From NCBI GenBank assembly GCA_028278675.1, contig JAQAJJ010000006.1, positions 109,492 to 151,946 of the forward strand: DNA of 42,455 nucleotides. The letters are read 5' to 3'. The DNA is from Candidatus Azophilus lithoversatilis. Its GTDB lineage: Bacteria; Pseudomonadota; Gammaproteobacteria; Pseudomonadales; Azotimanducaceae. A model generated the notes under the pieces. That model saw only the letters and a list, made by a program, of their open reading frames with translations, searched no databases and had not been told where the DNA came from. The translations under genes were made by a program, and so were the position numbers. This document shows, one piece after another, positions 1 to 9,533 of this stretch (the stretch's first letter is position 1; each line of letters starts with the position of its first letter).

Positions 1-56
1 GTGAACCCCGGCGTGATGCCCGGCAGGGCGTTGACGGTCAGGCGGCGCAGGCGCAT
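1..56 (-). CDS. SMC/SbcC-like ATPase, N-terminal fragment at window edge
   Basis: Only the first 18 to 19 codons are inside the window; the gene continues beyond position 1. The visible peptide begins [18 protein letters not shown], which resembles the first beta strand of SbcC/YhaN-type SMC ATPases, a few residues before the P-loop. Its ATG (56-54, minus) overlaps the TGA of the upstream metallophosphoesterase gene as TGATG, so the two are translationally coupled. A nuclease gene followed directly by a large SMC-like ATPase is the usual SbcD-SbcC or YhaO-YhaN arrangement. The assignment rests mainly on this context because no catalytic motif is visible. Confidence 0.55.
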   Translation of the reverse strand, partial: MRLRRLTVNALPGITPGF

Positions 57-1321
57 CAGTCCGTCTCGGCGGCTTGCGCCAGCAGTTGGTCGAGGACGCG
101 GTAGCCGGCTTCGGTCAGCCACTCCACGGGGTCGGGGTCGATTCGCTCAAGAGCGCCCCAGACCGGCTGGTTCGCTTTTCGACCCAGCCGTTCCCTCGCC
201 AAGGCGACCAGCCGGTCCCGCTCTTCATGGCCTTCGGGCTGCTGCAGCCAGAGCAGCCGTTGGGCGAGCAGACCCGGCGGATCATTGCGTTCGGCAAGTT
301 GCGCGAGCTCGATTTCCGGCCGGGTATGGGCACTGAGCGCATCGATGAAGTAGTGCCGGTTGCGTGTGCCTGTGTAGATGGCGTTGCGATCCTCCTGGCT
401 CAATTCCGCCAGCGCCGCACCGCCGAAGCGGGAGCGTCCGGTGAAGCGCAGGTTGAGCGCCACGGCCTCGGGTGCTTGGCTGGGGTCGGTGAAGCTTGAA
501 TCGAACTCGCGCAGGCTGGCGATGAGTTTGCTCTTCGCATCGGCGGGTTCCGCAATGCCCTCGATGTCAACGTCCATATGCTCCCAACGCAAGGGCGCCA
601 AAGGCAGTTGGACGACCTCGCTCAGCGTTCCGCGCTCAACCGTGATTAGCCACGGGCCTCGGGGGCCGACTTCCTTGCGGCTTAAGGCCGTCAGGCTGCC
701 GAGATAGCCGTTTGGCCTTGGGGCGGTGAGTTCGTCCGGCTTGTGAATGTGGCCCAGCAGCCAGCCGTCGAGGCCCGCCCGCTCCAACGCCGCGTTCGTC
801 ACCGGAGCATAGGGGCTTGACGCGGCGTCCCGGTCGCAGTGCAGCAGGCCCAGGTTGAGGCCAGGCCGGCGTTCAAAGGGCGCGTTCGGCAAGGGGCTTT
901 GCTGCACCTTGGCTTGGGGAAACGACCAGCCCCAGAGGGTGAGGGCGTCGTCATCGTGATCGATGGGCCAAGACTCCCATTGCCCCCCCTTGCCGAGCAG
1001 CGTGAACTTCGGGATGTCGTCCGCCAGCCGCGGCAGGACTTTGACGTCGTGATTGCCCGCGACGCCAACCACGTTGATTCCGGCTTCGGTGAGTTTCGCA
1101 ACGCCCTTCGCCAACTCCCGGTAGGCCTCAAAGAAGTCGTCCTCCTTCTCCACCACATCGCCCGCCAGCGCCACGACTTGAACGTCCGCTCTCAACGCGG
1201 CTTCCACGGTGCGCTGCCAAGCGCCCGCCGGGCCGAGCTCCCGCGCCCGTCCCACAAGCTCCGGCGGCAAGCGCGACGGTCTGCGCCCCAAATGCATGTC
1301 GCCGATGGCGAGAATCCTCAT
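56..1321 (-). CDS. SbcD/YhaO-like metallophosphoesterase (DNA repair exonuclease)
   Basis: A 421-residue calcineurin-like phosphoesterase. The metal-binding motifs appear in order: GDMHLG (D8, H10), AGDVVE (G54-D55), GNHD (89-92), LLHCD (H161) and GHIH (190-193). This set is typical of the Mre11/SbcD nucleases, which open and trim DNA ends and hairpins together with an SMC-like ATPase. The reading frame is open further upstream, but that extension has no family character and runs into the neighbouring GST gene. ATG at 1321 begins exactly at the [12 protein letters not shown] fold start. It overlaps the partial ATPase gene by one base. The C-terminal 200 residues are family-specific and poorly conserved. 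It could equally be named YhaO-like. Confidence 0.85.
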   Translation of the reverse strand: MRILAIGDMHLGRRPSRLPPELVGRARELGPAGAWQRTVEAALRADVQVVALAGDVVEKEDDFFEAYRELAKGVAKLTEAGINVVGVAGNHDVKVLPRLADDIPKFTLLGKGGQWESWPIDHDDDALTLWGWSFPQAKVQQSPLPNAPFERRPGLNLGLLHCDRDAASSPYAPVTNAALERAGLDGWLLGHIHKPDELTAPRPNGYLGSLTALSRKEVGPRGPWLITVERGTLSEVVQLPLAPLRWEHMDVDIEGIAEPADAKSKLIASLREFDSSFTDPSQAPEAVALNLRFTGRSRFGGAALAELSQEDRNAIYTGTRNRHYFIDALSAHTRPEIELAQLAERNDPPGLLAQRLLWLQQPEGHEERDRLVALARERLGRKANQPVWGALERIDPDPVEWLTEAGYRVLDQLLAQAAETD

Positions 1322-1332
1322 TGCGATGCTCG

Positions 1333-1947
1333 CTAGGCTGCCATCGCCGCTTGATAGCCCGCCCGGCTCTCCAAGTCCGCCATGTAGCGCCAGGCGGCGG
1401 GGGCGCCGGTCTCGGTCAGCAGCCCGAGGAGCTTGGCGACCATGAGGGTCCAAGCCATGATGATGTCGGCGTTGGTGAAGGCGTCGCCGAGCAGGTAGAC
1501 GTTGTCGGTCAGTTGGCGGTCGGTCGCTGCGAGACAGGGTTCGGCGCGCAGCCGTGCGTCGGCCACCACGCCGGGGATGCGCTGCTCCGGGGGGCGCAGG
1601 CGTTCGTGCTGGACCCAATCGCCCAAGGGGCGGGCGAAGCTCGATTCGGCGAACCAGCACCATTGCTGGTAGCGGGCCGCCTCCGCGGTGCCAGGCGGGG
1701 GCTGCAGGTGGCCGTTTCCGTAGCGGTCAAGCAGGTATTGGTTGATGGCGCAGGACTCGAAGATGGTGACCTCGCCATCGGTCATCACCGGCACCTTGCC
1801 TTGGGGGTGCTTGGCCCGCCACTGCGGACCTTGCCCGTAGGCGGGCGAGAAGTCGATGGCGACCGCTTCATAGGGCAGGGCGAGCTCTTCGCACAGCCAA
1901 ATGCTGCGCACCGAGCGGGTGCCCTTGGCGTGATAAATGCGAATCAT
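1333..1947 (-). CDS. Glutathione S-transferase family protein
   Basis: A 204-residue protein of normal GST length. The N-terminal thioredoxin-like domain (about 1-80) has the segment [14 protein letters not shown], the cis-proline strand GKVPVM and the glutathione-binding ESCAI motif. The C-terminal helical domain follows, with the N-capping region [15 protein letters not shown]. Such enzymes conjugate or reduce electrophilic substrates with glutathione in the cytoplasm; the substrate cannot be told from sequence. It lies 11 bp upstream of the SbcD-like gene on the same strand and is divergent from malate synthase. It is the first of three GSTs in the window; the other two are near 34.3 and 35.7 kb. 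Confidence 0.9.
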   Translation of the reverse strand: MIRIYHAKGTRSVRSIWLCEELALPYEAVAIDFSPAYGQGPQWRAKHPQGKVPVMTDGEVTIFESCAINQYLLDRYGNGHLQPPPGTAEAARYQQWCWFAESSFARPLGDWVQHERLRPPEQRIPGVVADARLRAEPCLAATDRQLTDNVYLLGDAFTNADIIMAWTLMVAKLLGLLTETGAPAAWRYMADLESRAGYQAAMAA

Positions 1948-1983
1948 GGCAATTGTCCCCGAGGCAGTTCCCGATCCCCCCGC

Positions 1984-1989
1984 TATACT
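1984..1989 (+). promoter_or_regulatory. Candidate -10 box of the glcB promoter
   Basis: TATACT lies 130 bp upstream of the malate synthase start and directly before the conserved leader. No good -35 hexamer sits at 16 to 18 bp; TTGTCC at 1953-1958 is too far away. If used, transcription would begin near 1996, at the left end of the conserved leader. Confidence 0.4.
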
Positions 1990-1994
1990 AGCTC

Positions 1995-2118
1995 GCTTTT
2001 CCCTGGGGCGGGCAATCTAACGAGGCGATGCCTAAAACCAACACGTGGGAGATCGGCGGGCGCAAATGTTGACTCGTTTGACAACCTCTTCCCGCGATCA
2101 GGAAAACTAGGAGGATTG
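1995..2118 (+). promoter_or_regulatory. Conserved structured 5' leader of glcB (candidate cis-regulatory RNA)
   Basis: This 124-nt leader shares ordered blocks with the leader of the ThuA gene at 26.2-26.3 kb. The blocks are GCTTTTCC, 15 nt, TAACGAGGCGATGCCT, then ACCAAC, GGGCGC, GTTGACTC/CAACCT, and TCCCGCGATCAGGAAAACTAG ahead of the ribosome binding site (counted here from 2091). CCTC at 2085-2088 can pair with GAGG at 2111-2114, which belongs to the Shine-Dalgarno AGGAGG (2109-2114), so folding would hide the start site. Two other leaders in the window can form the equivalent pairing with changed bases. The element does not match any riboswitch consensus I know. Homology is seen directly; the RNA role is inferred. 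Confidence 0.55.
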
Positions 2119-4308
2119 ATGACGGTAAGAGTCAGGCGCGGCGGCTTGCAGGTGGCTGAGGAACTCGATGAGTTGGTGCATGAACGCATGTTGCCCGGCA
2201 CGGGCGTTGACGGCGCTGCCTTGTGGGCCGGCTTGGCGGCGGCTCTCGAAGAGTTGGGGCCGCTGAATCGTTCGCTTTTGGCGAAGCGGGAGGCCCTGCA
2301 GGAGAAAATCGACGCTTGGCATCTCGCCCGCAAGGGCCAGCCGCTTGATGCGGGCGCGTACAAGCCCTTCCTTGAGGAAATCGGCTATCTGGTTCCCCCG
2401 CCTGGTGAGTTCACCATAGCCACGGAAAACGTCGATCCGGAAATCGCCGAGTTGGCGGGGCCGCAACTGGTGGTGCCGGTGATGAACGCCCGCTATGCGC
2501 TGAATGCAGCCAATGCCCGTTGGGGCAGCCTCTACGATGCCCTGTACGGCACCGATGTCCTGCCGGAGTCACCGGGCCGCGAAAAGGGCAGCAGCTACAA
2601 CCCAGCGCGGGGCGAGCTGGTCATTGAACGGGCGGCCGAGTTTCTCGACGAGAGCGTGCCGTTGGCGGGCGCGAGCCATAAGGACGTGCGCCTGTACGGC
2701 ATCGGCCAAGGCGATGGCGGCAATGGCTTGCGGGCGGTGCTGGCGGATGGCGGCAACACCGGCCTTGTCGACCCCAGCCAGTTTCGCGGGCATGTTGGGG
2801 AGGATGAGCCAAGCGTCATCCTGCTGCGCCACAACGGCCTGCACCTCGAGATTCAGATCGACCACGGCCACGATGTGGGCGCCGCCCATCCGGCGGGCGT
2901 CAAGGACGTGCTGCTGGAATCGGCGGTCACCACCATTCAGGACTGCGAGGACTCGGTGGCGGCGGTGGACGCCGAGGACAAGTGCTTGGTGTACGGCAAT
3001 TGGCTGGGCCTGATGAAGGGCGATCTCGAAGAACGCATGGAAAAGGGCGGACGCAGCATCGTGCGGCGACTGAACCCGGACCGGACCTACATCGGCAGCG
3101 ACGGCGAGCCGTTGACGCTGCCCGGGCGCAGCCTCATGCTGGTGCGCAACGTCGGCCACCTGATGACTTCCGATGCGGTGCTCGACGGCGCGGGCGAAGA
3201 GGTGCCGGAAGGCTTCCTGGACGCTTTTCTGACGTCCCTGGCGGCGGTGCACGACCTGCAGGGCGATGGGCCGGTGCGCAACTCCCGCACGGGCAGCGTT
3301 TACATCGTCAAGCCAAAGATGCACGGACCGGAGGAAGTGGCGCTCACCGCTGCCCTGTTCAGCCGGGTTGAGGACACTTTGGGGCTCAAGCCGAACACGT
3401 TGAAAATCGGCGTCATGGACGAGGAGCGGCGCACCACGGTGAATCTGGCCGCCTGCGTCTTCGAGGCGCGGGAGCGCATCGTCTTCATCAACACCGGCTT
3501 TCTCGACCGCACCGGCGATGAAATTCACACCAGCATGCAGGCCGGCCCCTTCCTGCCCAAGGAGACCATCAAGGCGCAGCCTTGGATTGCCGCCTACGAG
3601 GACGCCAACGTCGATGTTGGCCTGGCCAGCGGCTTTCGCGGCCATGCCCAGATTGGCAAGGGCATGTGGCCGAAGCCGGACGAGATGGCGGAAATGCTCG
3701 CCGCCAAGATCGGCCATCCCCAGGCGGGCGCCAACACGGCCTGGGTGCCGTCGCCCACCGCGGCCACCTTGCACGCCATGCACTACCATCAAGTTGACGT
3801 GGGTCGGCGGCAAGCGGAACTGGAGTCCCGAACGCCGGCCAGCCTCGACGACATCCTGCGCATCCCGCTGTTGGCCGGCGAGAACCTCTCCGCCGAGCAG
3901 GTGCAGGCGGAACTCGATAACAACGCCCAAGGCATTCTCGGCTACGTCGTGCGCTGGATCGACCACGGCGTGGGCTGCTCCAAGGTGCCGGACATCAACG
4001 ACGTGGGTTTGATGGAGGACCGGGCCACCTGCCGGATCTCCAGCCAGCACATGGCCAACTGGCTGCACCACGGCGTTTGCGGTCAAGCGCAGGTGCTGGA
4101 GACCTTCGAGCGCATGGCCGCGGTGGTCGATGCCCAGAACGCGGGCGACCCGGCCTACCGCAACATGGCGCCGGACTTTGCGGGCAGCATCGCCTTTCAG
4201 GCGGCCAAGGACCTGGTGTTCAAGGGGCTGGTCCAGCCGAGCGGCTACACCGAGCCGATCCTGCATGCGCGGCGGCGGGAGGCCAAGGCGCGGGCCCGCC
4301 ATGATTAA
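2119..4308 (+). CDS. glcB: Malate synthase G
   Basis: A 729-residue protein, close to the roughly 723 residues of E. coli GlcB. It condenses glyoxylate with acetyl-CoA to make malate, the second step of the glyoxylate shunt and of glycolate use. Supporting segments are [17 protein letters not shown], the block [30 protein letters not shown], and near the C-terminus GCSKVPDI followed by [12 protein letters not shown], which carries the catalytic aspartate. The frame is open far upstream, but ATG 2119 follows a strong AGGAGG at 2109-2114 and begins family-like sequence. No isocitrate lyase gene is present in the window. Its stop overlaps the start of the EthD-domain gene by 8 bp. The leader is discussed separately. 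Confidence 0.95.
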   Translation: MTVRVRRGGLQVAEELDELVHERMLPGTGVDGAALWAGLAAALEELGPLNRSLLAKREALQEKIDAWHLARKGQPLDAGAYKPFLEEIGYLVPPPGEFTIATENVDPEIAELAGPQLVVPVMNARYALNAANARWGSLYDALYGTDVLPESPGREKGSSYNPARGELVIERAAEFLDESVPLAGASHKDVRLYGIGQGDGGNGLRAVLADGGNTGLVDPSQFRGHVGEDEPSVILLRHNGLHLEIQIDHGHDVGAAHPAGVKDVLLESAVTTIQDCEDSVAAVDAEDKCLVYGNWLGLMKGDLEERMEKGGRSIVRRLNPDRTYIGSDGEPLTLPGRSLMLVRNVGHLMTSDAVLDGAGEEVPEGFLDAFLTSLAAVHDLQGDGPVRNSRTGSVYIVKPKMHGPEEVALTAALFSRVEDTLGLKPNTLKIGVMDEERRTTVNLAACVFEARERIVFINTGFLDRTGDEIHTSMQAGPFLPKETIKAQPWIAAYEDANVDVGLASGFRGHAQIGKGMWPKPDEMAEMLAAKIGHPQAGANTAWVPSPTAATLHAMHYHQVDVGRRQAELESRTPASLDDILRIPLLAGENLSAEQVQAELDNNAQGILGYVVRWIDHGVGCSKVPDINDVGLMEDRATCRISSQHMANWLHHGVCGQAQVLETFERMAAVVDAQNAGDPAYRNMAPDFAGSIAFQAAKDLVFKGLVQPSGYTEPILHARRREAKARARHD

Positions 4309-4960
4309 GCTCTACGTCTTCCTGACTGCTGCGCCGGGCGCCGACCCGTTCCGCCACCGGGGCGCAGCGGCGCTCGGCGAACTGCACCGGGTGGCGCCGG
4401 CGGCGGTGGAGTATGTGCAGACCCGCACCTTGGAGCGGCAGCTATCCGAAGAGCCGCCGCCGTTTGCCGGCACCGCCGAATTCCGCTTCGACTACGCCGC
4501 GCCCGCCGTGGAGGCGGCGTCCGACGTGGCCAAGTTGGCAAACCTCTGGGCGGACGACGCCAGCGCTTCCAAGGTCGTGGCAGGCCACGAGCGCACCATC
4601 ATGCGCCTGCCCAGCCACGTCCATGGCCAGGGCATCAAGGGTGTGTTTCCCTTCGACCGCAAGCCGGGCATCAGCATCGACTACTTCCAAGCCTACTGGT
4701 GGCGCACCCACGGCCCCATAGCCGCCCGCACCGAAGGTGCGCTGGCCTACTTCCAGTGCCATCCCCTGCGCCATCTGTACGAAAACGGAGCGCCCGGCTT
4801 CGACGGCATCACCGAACTGCACTGGCCGGACTTCGCCGCCGCCGAAGCCGCCATGGCGTCGCGCCAGATGCGCGAAGACCAGTCCCAGGATGCGCTGAAC
4901 TTTGCCGACACCGACACCGTGCAGCTATTCATGGCGCAGGAGGAGATTGTGCAACTGTAG
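4301..4960 (+). CDS. EthD-domain protein coupled to malate synthase
   Basis: A 219-residue protein that appears to hold two ferredoxin-like EthD/dimeric alpha-beta barrel repeats. The first covers about 1-105 ([10 protein letters not shown]..., [19 protein letters not shown]). The second covers about 110-215, with the typical strand-helix pattern around [20 protein letters not shown]. EthD proteins are small helpers or enzymes of degradation pathways, named after ethyl tert-butyl ether breakdown; several relatives are polyketide cyclase-like. The precise reaction is unknown. The ATG at 4301 lies inside the last codons of glcB (ATGATTAA overlap), so it is very probably translated from the same transcript. 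This start fits the domain. Confidence 0.75.
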   Translation: MIKLYVFLTAAPGADPFRHRGAAALGELHRVAPAAVEYVQTRTLERQLSEEPPPFAGTAEFRFDYAAPAVEAASDVAKLANLWADDASASKVVAGHERTIMRLPSHVHGQGIKGVFPFDRKPGISIDYFQAYWWRTHGPIAARTEGALAYFQCHPLRHLYENGAPGFDGITELHWPDFAAAEAAMASRQMREDQSQDALNFADTDTVQLFMAQEEIVQL

Positions 4961-5036
4961 CCGGCGTGGCTGGTGTCGAGGGAACAATTGGCTCAGCACT
5001 GGGCTGTCTCCACTTGTTTCATGAAGGGGTAGGGAA

Positions 5037-5584
5037 GTGAAAATCGGGTTCATTGGTTTGGGAAATGTTGGCGCCAAGTCGTTCACACCGGTCCGCTCGG
5101 CGCCGCGTCGGTGCTCAAGGTGATCACCAACTACCTCGCTGGCGTGCAACTGCTCGCCACTGGCGAAGCGTTCATGGTCGCCAGGAAAGCGGGCATCGAC
5201 TTGGCGGTTGCCTACGATGCGATCCGCGTGAGTTCCGGGAACTCCTTTGCGCACGAAACCGAAGGGCAACTGATTCTGAACGGCAGCTGCGACGTCAACT
5301 TCACCATGGATCACGAAGTTAAGGATCTGGCCCTGTTCGACGAACTGGGCAAGTCATTGGGTGTGCCACTGGAGTTGTCCCCGGTTTGCGTCGCCATGGT
5401 GCGCGATGGGCTTAGGCGCTGCGGGCCGCGGGCCTGGTCCACGCAAGTGGTGAAACGGCTGAAGGACGATTGTGGCGTCAGTCTGCGCGCGCCAGGCTTC
5501 CCTGCATCCTTGACCGGTGATGAACCCGAAGAAGTGGGTGCGGAAGTCGCGGTGCGTTGCCGTGCCCGGCCAAGGGACTTGTGA
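5037..5584 (+). pseudogene. 3-hydroxyisobutyrate dehydrogenase family pseudogene with internal deletion
   Basis: GTG at 5037 opens the Rossmann-fold start MKIGFIGLGNVGAK, the NAD(P)-binding GxGxxG motif of the 3-hydroxyisobutyrate and 6-phosphogluconate dehydrogenase family. At about 5079 the sequence jumps, in another frame, to the C-terminal domain: HTGPLGAASVLKVITNYL, with the substrate-binding region around the conserved lysine and asparagine. It then continues to LRAPGFPA and a stop at 5584. Roughly 150 residues between the two are missing and the frames differ, so no functional dehydrogenase can be made. An internal open frame from GTG 5111 could still yield a 157-residue C-terminal fragment. 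The intact family members run to about 290-300 residues. Confidence 0.8.
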
Positions 5585-5635
5585 GGTGGCACCCTAACGC
5601 TGGCAGTCGTCTTCGGGCATTCGCCGCAGCTCTCA

Positions 5636-8182
5636 CTAAAGCTCCTTGAGCTCAAACAGCAGTTCCAGCGCCTGCATGGGGGTGAGTGTGTCGGGGTCGA
5701 TGGATGCCAGGCGGCTTCGCAACGGATCCTCAGGCGCCTCTTCCACCGGCGGCCGAACGAACAGGTCACCTTGGTTGGCACTTGCTGCCGGCTGGGATTC
5801 CAGTTCCCTGAGCCGAGCTCGGGCCTTGTTCAGCACGGCTGCGGGCACGCCAGCCAGCCGGGCCACTTGGATGCCGTAGCTTTGGCTGGCGGGCCCCGGC
5901 CGGACCTCGTGCAGGAAGACCACCTGGTCCTTGTATTCGGCGGCGGTGAGATGCACGTTGGCGGTGGCGGGCAGGCTCGCGGCCAAGCCGGTCAGCTCGA
6001 AGTAGTGGGTGGCGAACAGCGTGAAGGCGCGGCATGATTCAGCAAGGTGCTGGGCAGTGGCGGAGGCCAGCGCCAGGCCGTCGTAGGTGCTGGTTCCGCG
6101 CCCGATTTCATCGAGCAGGACCAGGCTTCGGTCGCTGGCGCCATGCAGGATGTTGGCCGTCTCGGTCATCTCCACCATGAAGGTGGAGCGTCCACCGCTG
6201 AGATCGTCGGCAGCGCCGATGCGGGTGAAGATTCGATCCACTGGCCCGATGGTTGCCGCCGCCGCCGGCACGTAGCTGCCGGTGCAGGCGAGCAGCACAA
6301 TCAGTGCGGTTTGGCGCATGTAGGTCGATTTGCCGCCCATGTTGGGGCCGGTGATGATGAGCATGCGCTGGCGGTCGTTCAGATCGAGGTCGTTGGGCAC
6401 GAAGGGTTCGCTCAACGCCTCGCGCACCACCGGGTGCCAACCGCCGCTGATGGAGAAACCGGGCTGGCTGGTGAAGCGGGGAGGCGCAAAATCCAAGCGC
6501 TGCGCCCGTTCGGCGAAGGCCGCGAGGACGTCCACCTCGGCCAGGGCTTCGGCGGCTCGGCGCAGGGGTGCGGCTTCGGCGGCGAGTTCGGCGAGCAGGG
6601 CGTCATAGAGTGACTTTTCGAGCTGCAGGGCGCGGGCGCGGCTGGTCAGGGCCCGGTCCTCAAAGGACTTCAGCGCCGGGGTGATGTAGCGCTCGACGTT
6701 CTTCAGGGTTTGTCGGCGAATGTAGTCGACAGGAATCGCCTCGGCTGCGGCCTTGGAGGCTTCGATGTAGTAGCCGTGCACCCGGTTGTAGCCCACCTTG
6801 AGGTTGGCGATGCCGGTGCGGGCGCGTTCACCGGCCTCCAACTCCCGCAGCCAGTCGGCGGCCCGCTCGGTGAGGCTGCGCAGTTCGTCGAGTTCCGCAT
6901 GGTAGCCGCCGGCGATCACGCCGCCGTCGCGGATGGTGGCGGGCGGAGTCTCGACCACCGCTCGGCCAAGCAGGTCGCGCACCGACTGGAATTCCGGCAC
7001 CCGTTCCGCGAGTTCCGCCAGATGGGGCGCGTCCAAGGGTTCGATCACGCCGCGGATGCCGGGGACTTGGTGCAGCGCGGTGCGCAATCGCGACAGGTCA
7101 CGGGGCGGCGCCGAGCGCAGCGCGACGCGCGAGACGATGCGCTCCATGTCGCCCACCTCGTCGAGTTGCTTGCTGAGTTCTTCCCGCTGGATTGACTCAA
7201 GCAAAGCGGTGACGGCGTTCTGGCGCATGCTGATGACCGTTTCCACGGTGGACGGTGCGTTCAGCCAGCGCCGCAGCAGCCGCGCCCCCATAGCGGTTCG
7301 CGTGCTGTTCATCAGTGCGAACAGAGTGCCGGATTCGCTGCCGTCCGCACGGCGGTCGATCTCCAGATTGCGTCGGCTGTGGGGGTCGAGCTTGAGGAAT
7401 TCGCCCTTGGCCACCGGCGTGATGCGGTCGATGTACGCCAAGCTCTGGCAGTGGGTCGCTTGCGCGTACTTCAGCACGGCGGCGGCGGCGCCGATGGCGG
7501 CATCGCGTGGCGCCAAGCCGAAGCCGCGCAGATCGGCGGTGCCGAGGTGTTCGCAAAGAAAGCGGAAGCCGAGGTCCGCATCGAAGCGCAGCCCGTCCAG
7601 GATTTGTTGCGGCAGGCCGGTTAACTCCTCAAGTTCCGTTGGCGTGAGGATCTCCGCTGGTTCCAGCCGTGCGATCTCGGCCCGCAGATCGTCTTCGCCA
7701 GCGATGGTCTGAGTGGCCAGTTCACCGCGACCCAGATTGAGGATGGCCATGCCGTAGCGTTTTGGCGCGCCTCGGCCCACGGGAGCCAGGCCCAGCAACG
7801 TGCTGTCGCTGGCGTTTTCGAGCAACGCCTCCTCGGTGACGGTGCCCGGCGTCACGATGCGCTGCACACGGCGCTCCACCGGCCCCTTGGCCGTTGCCGG
7901 GTCGCCGATCTGTTCGCAGATGGCCACCGAAACGCCCAGGCGCACGAGTTTGGCGAGATAGCCTTCGACGGCGTGAAAAGGCACGCCGCACATGGGAATC
8001 GGCGCGCCGTTGGCGTGGCCGCGGCTGGTCAGGGTGATGTCGAGAAGCTGCGCCGCCCGCTTGGCGTCATCATGGAAGAGTTCGTAGAAGTCGCCCATGC
8101 GGTAGAACAGCAGGTGTTCGGCGTGTTCGGCCTTGATGCTGAGGTACTGCTGCATCATGGGCGTTTGGCGGGCATGGTCCAT
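5636..8182 (-). CDS. mutS: DNA mismatch repair protein MutS
   Basis: An 848-residue MutS, nearly the same length as the E. coli protein (853). The mismatch-reading Phe-x-Glu motif appears in RMGDFYELF near residue 32. The Walker A loop GPNMGGKST lies near residues 611-620, and Walker B with the signature helix ([16 protein letters not shown]) near 687-702, followed by a dimerisation segment containing [10 protein letters not shown]. MutS binds base mismatches and small loops and recruits MutL. ATG at 8182 gives the usual N-terminus with MMQQYLSIK. The gene is convergent with the pseudogene and divergent from the Uma2-like gene. No mutL is present in the window. Confidence 0.97.
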   Translation of the reverse strand: MDHARQTPMMQQYLSIKAEHAEHLLFYRMGDFYELFHDDAKRAAQLLDITLTSRGHANGAPIPMCGVPFHAVEGYLAKLVRLGVSVAICEQIGDPATAKGPVERRVQRIVTPGTVTEEALLENASDSTLLGLAPVGRGAPKRYGMAILNLGRGELATQTIAGEDDLRAEIARLEPAEILTPTELEELTGLPQQILDGLRFDADLGFRFLCEHLGTADLRGFGLAPRDAAIGAAAAVLKYAQATHCQSLAYIDRITPVAKGEFLKLDPHSRRNLEIDRRADGSESGTLFALMNSTRTAMGARLLRRWLNAPSTVETVISMRQNAVTALLESIQREELSKQLDEVGDMERIVSRVALRSAPPRDLSRLRTALHQVPGIRGVIEPLDAPHLAELAERVPEFQSVRDLLGRAVVETPPATIRDGGVIAGGYHAELDELRSLTERAADWLRELEAGERARTGIANLKVGYNRVHGYYIEASKAAAEAIPVDYIRRQTLKNVERYITPALKSFEDRALTSRARALQLEKSLYDALLAELAAEAAPLRRAAEALAEVDVLAAFAERAQRLDFAPPRFTSQPGFSISGGWHPVVREALSEPFVPNDLDLNDRQRMLIITGPNMGGKSTYMRQTALIVLLACTGSYVPAAAATIGPVDRIFTRIGAADDLSGGRSTFMVEMTETANILHGASDRSLVLLDEIGRGTSTYDGLALASATAQHLAESCRAFTLFATHYFELTGLAASLPATANVHLTAAEYKDQVVFLHEVRPGPASQSYGIQVARLAGVPAAVLNKARARLRELESQPAASANQGDLFVRPPVEEAPEDPLRSRLASIDPDTLTPMQALELLFELKEL

Positions 8183-8352
8183 GAGCGGTATTTTCGCTCA
8201 AAGGGCGGATGTTGGCGAACCGCCGCAACAGGCCGCGAGCCCTCAGCTTGCCCCGGAACGGCACGCCGCTGAAGTTGCGGCAGGATTGAACGCCTCACTC
8301 AGCGAACGCATCAACATCGATCGAATGGTGGCAGCTTTCCACCGTCCCGGTC

Positions 8353-8358
8353 TAAAAT
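8353..8358 (+). promoter_or_regulatory. Candidate -10 box of a near-leaderless transcript
   Basis: TAAAAT ends only 6 bp before the ATG at 8365, so transcription would start at or next to the start codon. An inverted repeat GGTGG/CCACC lies just upstream, near 8327-8343, and could be an operator. No ribosome binding site is visible. Confidence 0.35.
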
Positions 8359-8364
8359 CCCGGC

Positions 8365-9381
8365 ATGGCGAGAAGAAACACAGCGTTGGTTGCGCCGTCA
8401 CGTTATCCGCGAAAAGCGCTCTCCCGGAAGCGGTCGGAAAAGACGCGGTCGATCGAGTTTCCGGGCTGCTACCCCGTGCGCCTGCGCCGTGACGAGATTG
8501 AGGGCCATGAGGGGCGCTTCGAGTACTGGGAGGCCGACACCGAGACCGCTTGGACGCTCCGCGAACCCACCAGCCTCTACCACGAGCGGCCCAGCCAGCG
8601 CCTGGCTCGCCTGACGGAGCGCATCGCCGCCTTTCGCGGCAGCCCCATTGAGACCTTCGGCAGCCCGGACGTGCTGGTCCGCGACGCGAATGGCGAGCGC
8701 CACCGCATCATGCAGGCTGACCAGATGGTCTATCTGCATCCGGAGCGCGACCAGCCGGAGGGCGCATCGGTGGAGGTGGGCGAGGACGTCCTGCCAAACG
8801 TGGTGCTGGAGGCGGACCTGACCACGGACGTTCGGCGGGGAAAGCTGTGGCTTTACGAGTCCTGGGGCTTCCCGGAAGTCTGGGTGGAGGTGCCGAAGCG
8901 CCGCTTGCCAAGCAGTCCGCGGGGCCGTCCGTCGGGCCTGACGATTTACCTGCTCGGTTCGGACGGCTACGGAGAGGCGACGGCCAGCCTGGCGTTTCCG
9001 GGATGGACCGCGGCGGAGATTCACAGCGCCTTGAACGAGGACGTGATGTCCTTGATGACGATTGAGGCGCTGCGCCGGGTGGGCCGCGCCTTGGGCGAGC
9101 GGGAGGGCACCACCCCGGAGGATGATCCGGTGCTCGGCGCGGAGCGCCGGGAGGGCCATGCGGCGGGTATCCGGGAAGGCCGTTCAGCAGGTCGCCTCGA
9201 AGTGCTGTCGGAATTGCTGCACAACCTCTTGTCGGCCAAGGGAATCCAGATCTCGTCGCGGCTCGGCGCCAAGGCCGAGGCGCTCACCGCCGTTCCGCTC
9301 GATGCGGTGATGGCTGCGGCCTCCGAGTGTCACGACGAGGCGGACTTCCTGCGCCGGGCCGACGCGCTGCTGCAAAGGTGA
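8365..9381 (+). CDS. Uma2-like (DUF820) nuclease-fold protein of unknown role
   Basis: A 338-residue protein. The central part (about 110-205) carries the Uma2/DUF820 pattern: PNVVLEADLTTDVRRGKLW, then YESWGFPEVWVEVP. This matches the PD-(D/E)xK-type E/D...D...K core of that restriction-endonuclease-like family. The C-terminal third is different: an Arg/Gly-rich stretch (ERREGHAAGIREGRSAGRLE) followed by two helices, similar in style to tails of Rpn/transposase-related nuclease-fold proteins. Uma2 proteins are abundant in cyanobacteria and symbionts and their biological role is poorly known. It sits between mutS and recA. The ATG follows a close -10 box and no Shine-Dalgarno. The nuclease activity is inferred from fold only. 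Confidence 0.65.
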   Translation: MARRNTALVAPSRYPRKALSRKRSEKTRSIEFPGCYPVRLRRDEIEGHEGRFEYWEADTETAWTLREPTSLYHERPSQRLARLTERIAAFRGSPIETFGSPDVLVRDANGERHRIMQADQMVYLHPERDQPEGASVEVGEDVLPNVVLEADLTTDVRRGKLWLYESWGFPEVWVEVPKRRLPSSPRGRPSGLTIYLLGSDGYGEATASLAFPGWTAAEIHSALNEDVMSLMTIEALRRVGRALGEREGTTPEDDPVLGAERREGHAAGIREGRSAGRLEVLSELLHNLLSAKGIQISSRLGAKAEALTAVPLDAVMAAASECHDEADFLRRADALLQR

Positions 9382-9387
9382 TCCTGC

Positions 9388-9411
9388 TTGGGTGGTGAAC
9401 CCAACGGTTTT
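9388..9411 (+). terminator. Weak hairpin after the Uma2-like gene
   Basis: TTGGGT (9388-9393) pairs with ACCCAA (9399-9404) across a 5-nt loop and is followed by CGGTTTTG. The short stem and four-base T run make it at best a weak intrinsic terminator. Confidence 0.3.
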
Positions 9412-9533
9412 GGGACTTATGCTGCGCGGGATGTAAGCGATCACCCATTTCACTCGATCGCCGCTTTAGGTGTTGCCTTTGACGCTTGCGGCATATACGG
9501 TCGAACCTTCTTTTCAACGGCTTGGAAATCGCC

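Noticed and set aside
2010-2080. Integron attC site, because ATCTAAC and later GTTGACT resemble core sites
   Set aside because: The second core does not fit GTTRRRY, there is no integrase or cassette array, and the blocks extend to the start codon. A leader explains them better.
2569-4302. Long antisense open frame of 577 codons
   Set aside because: It mirrors malate synthase G in GC-rich DNA and shows no domain or start signal.
9480-9505. Classical -35/-10 promoter before recA (TTGACG and CATATA)
   Set aside because: The two hexamers are only about 7 bp apart, so they cannot form one sigma-70 promoter.
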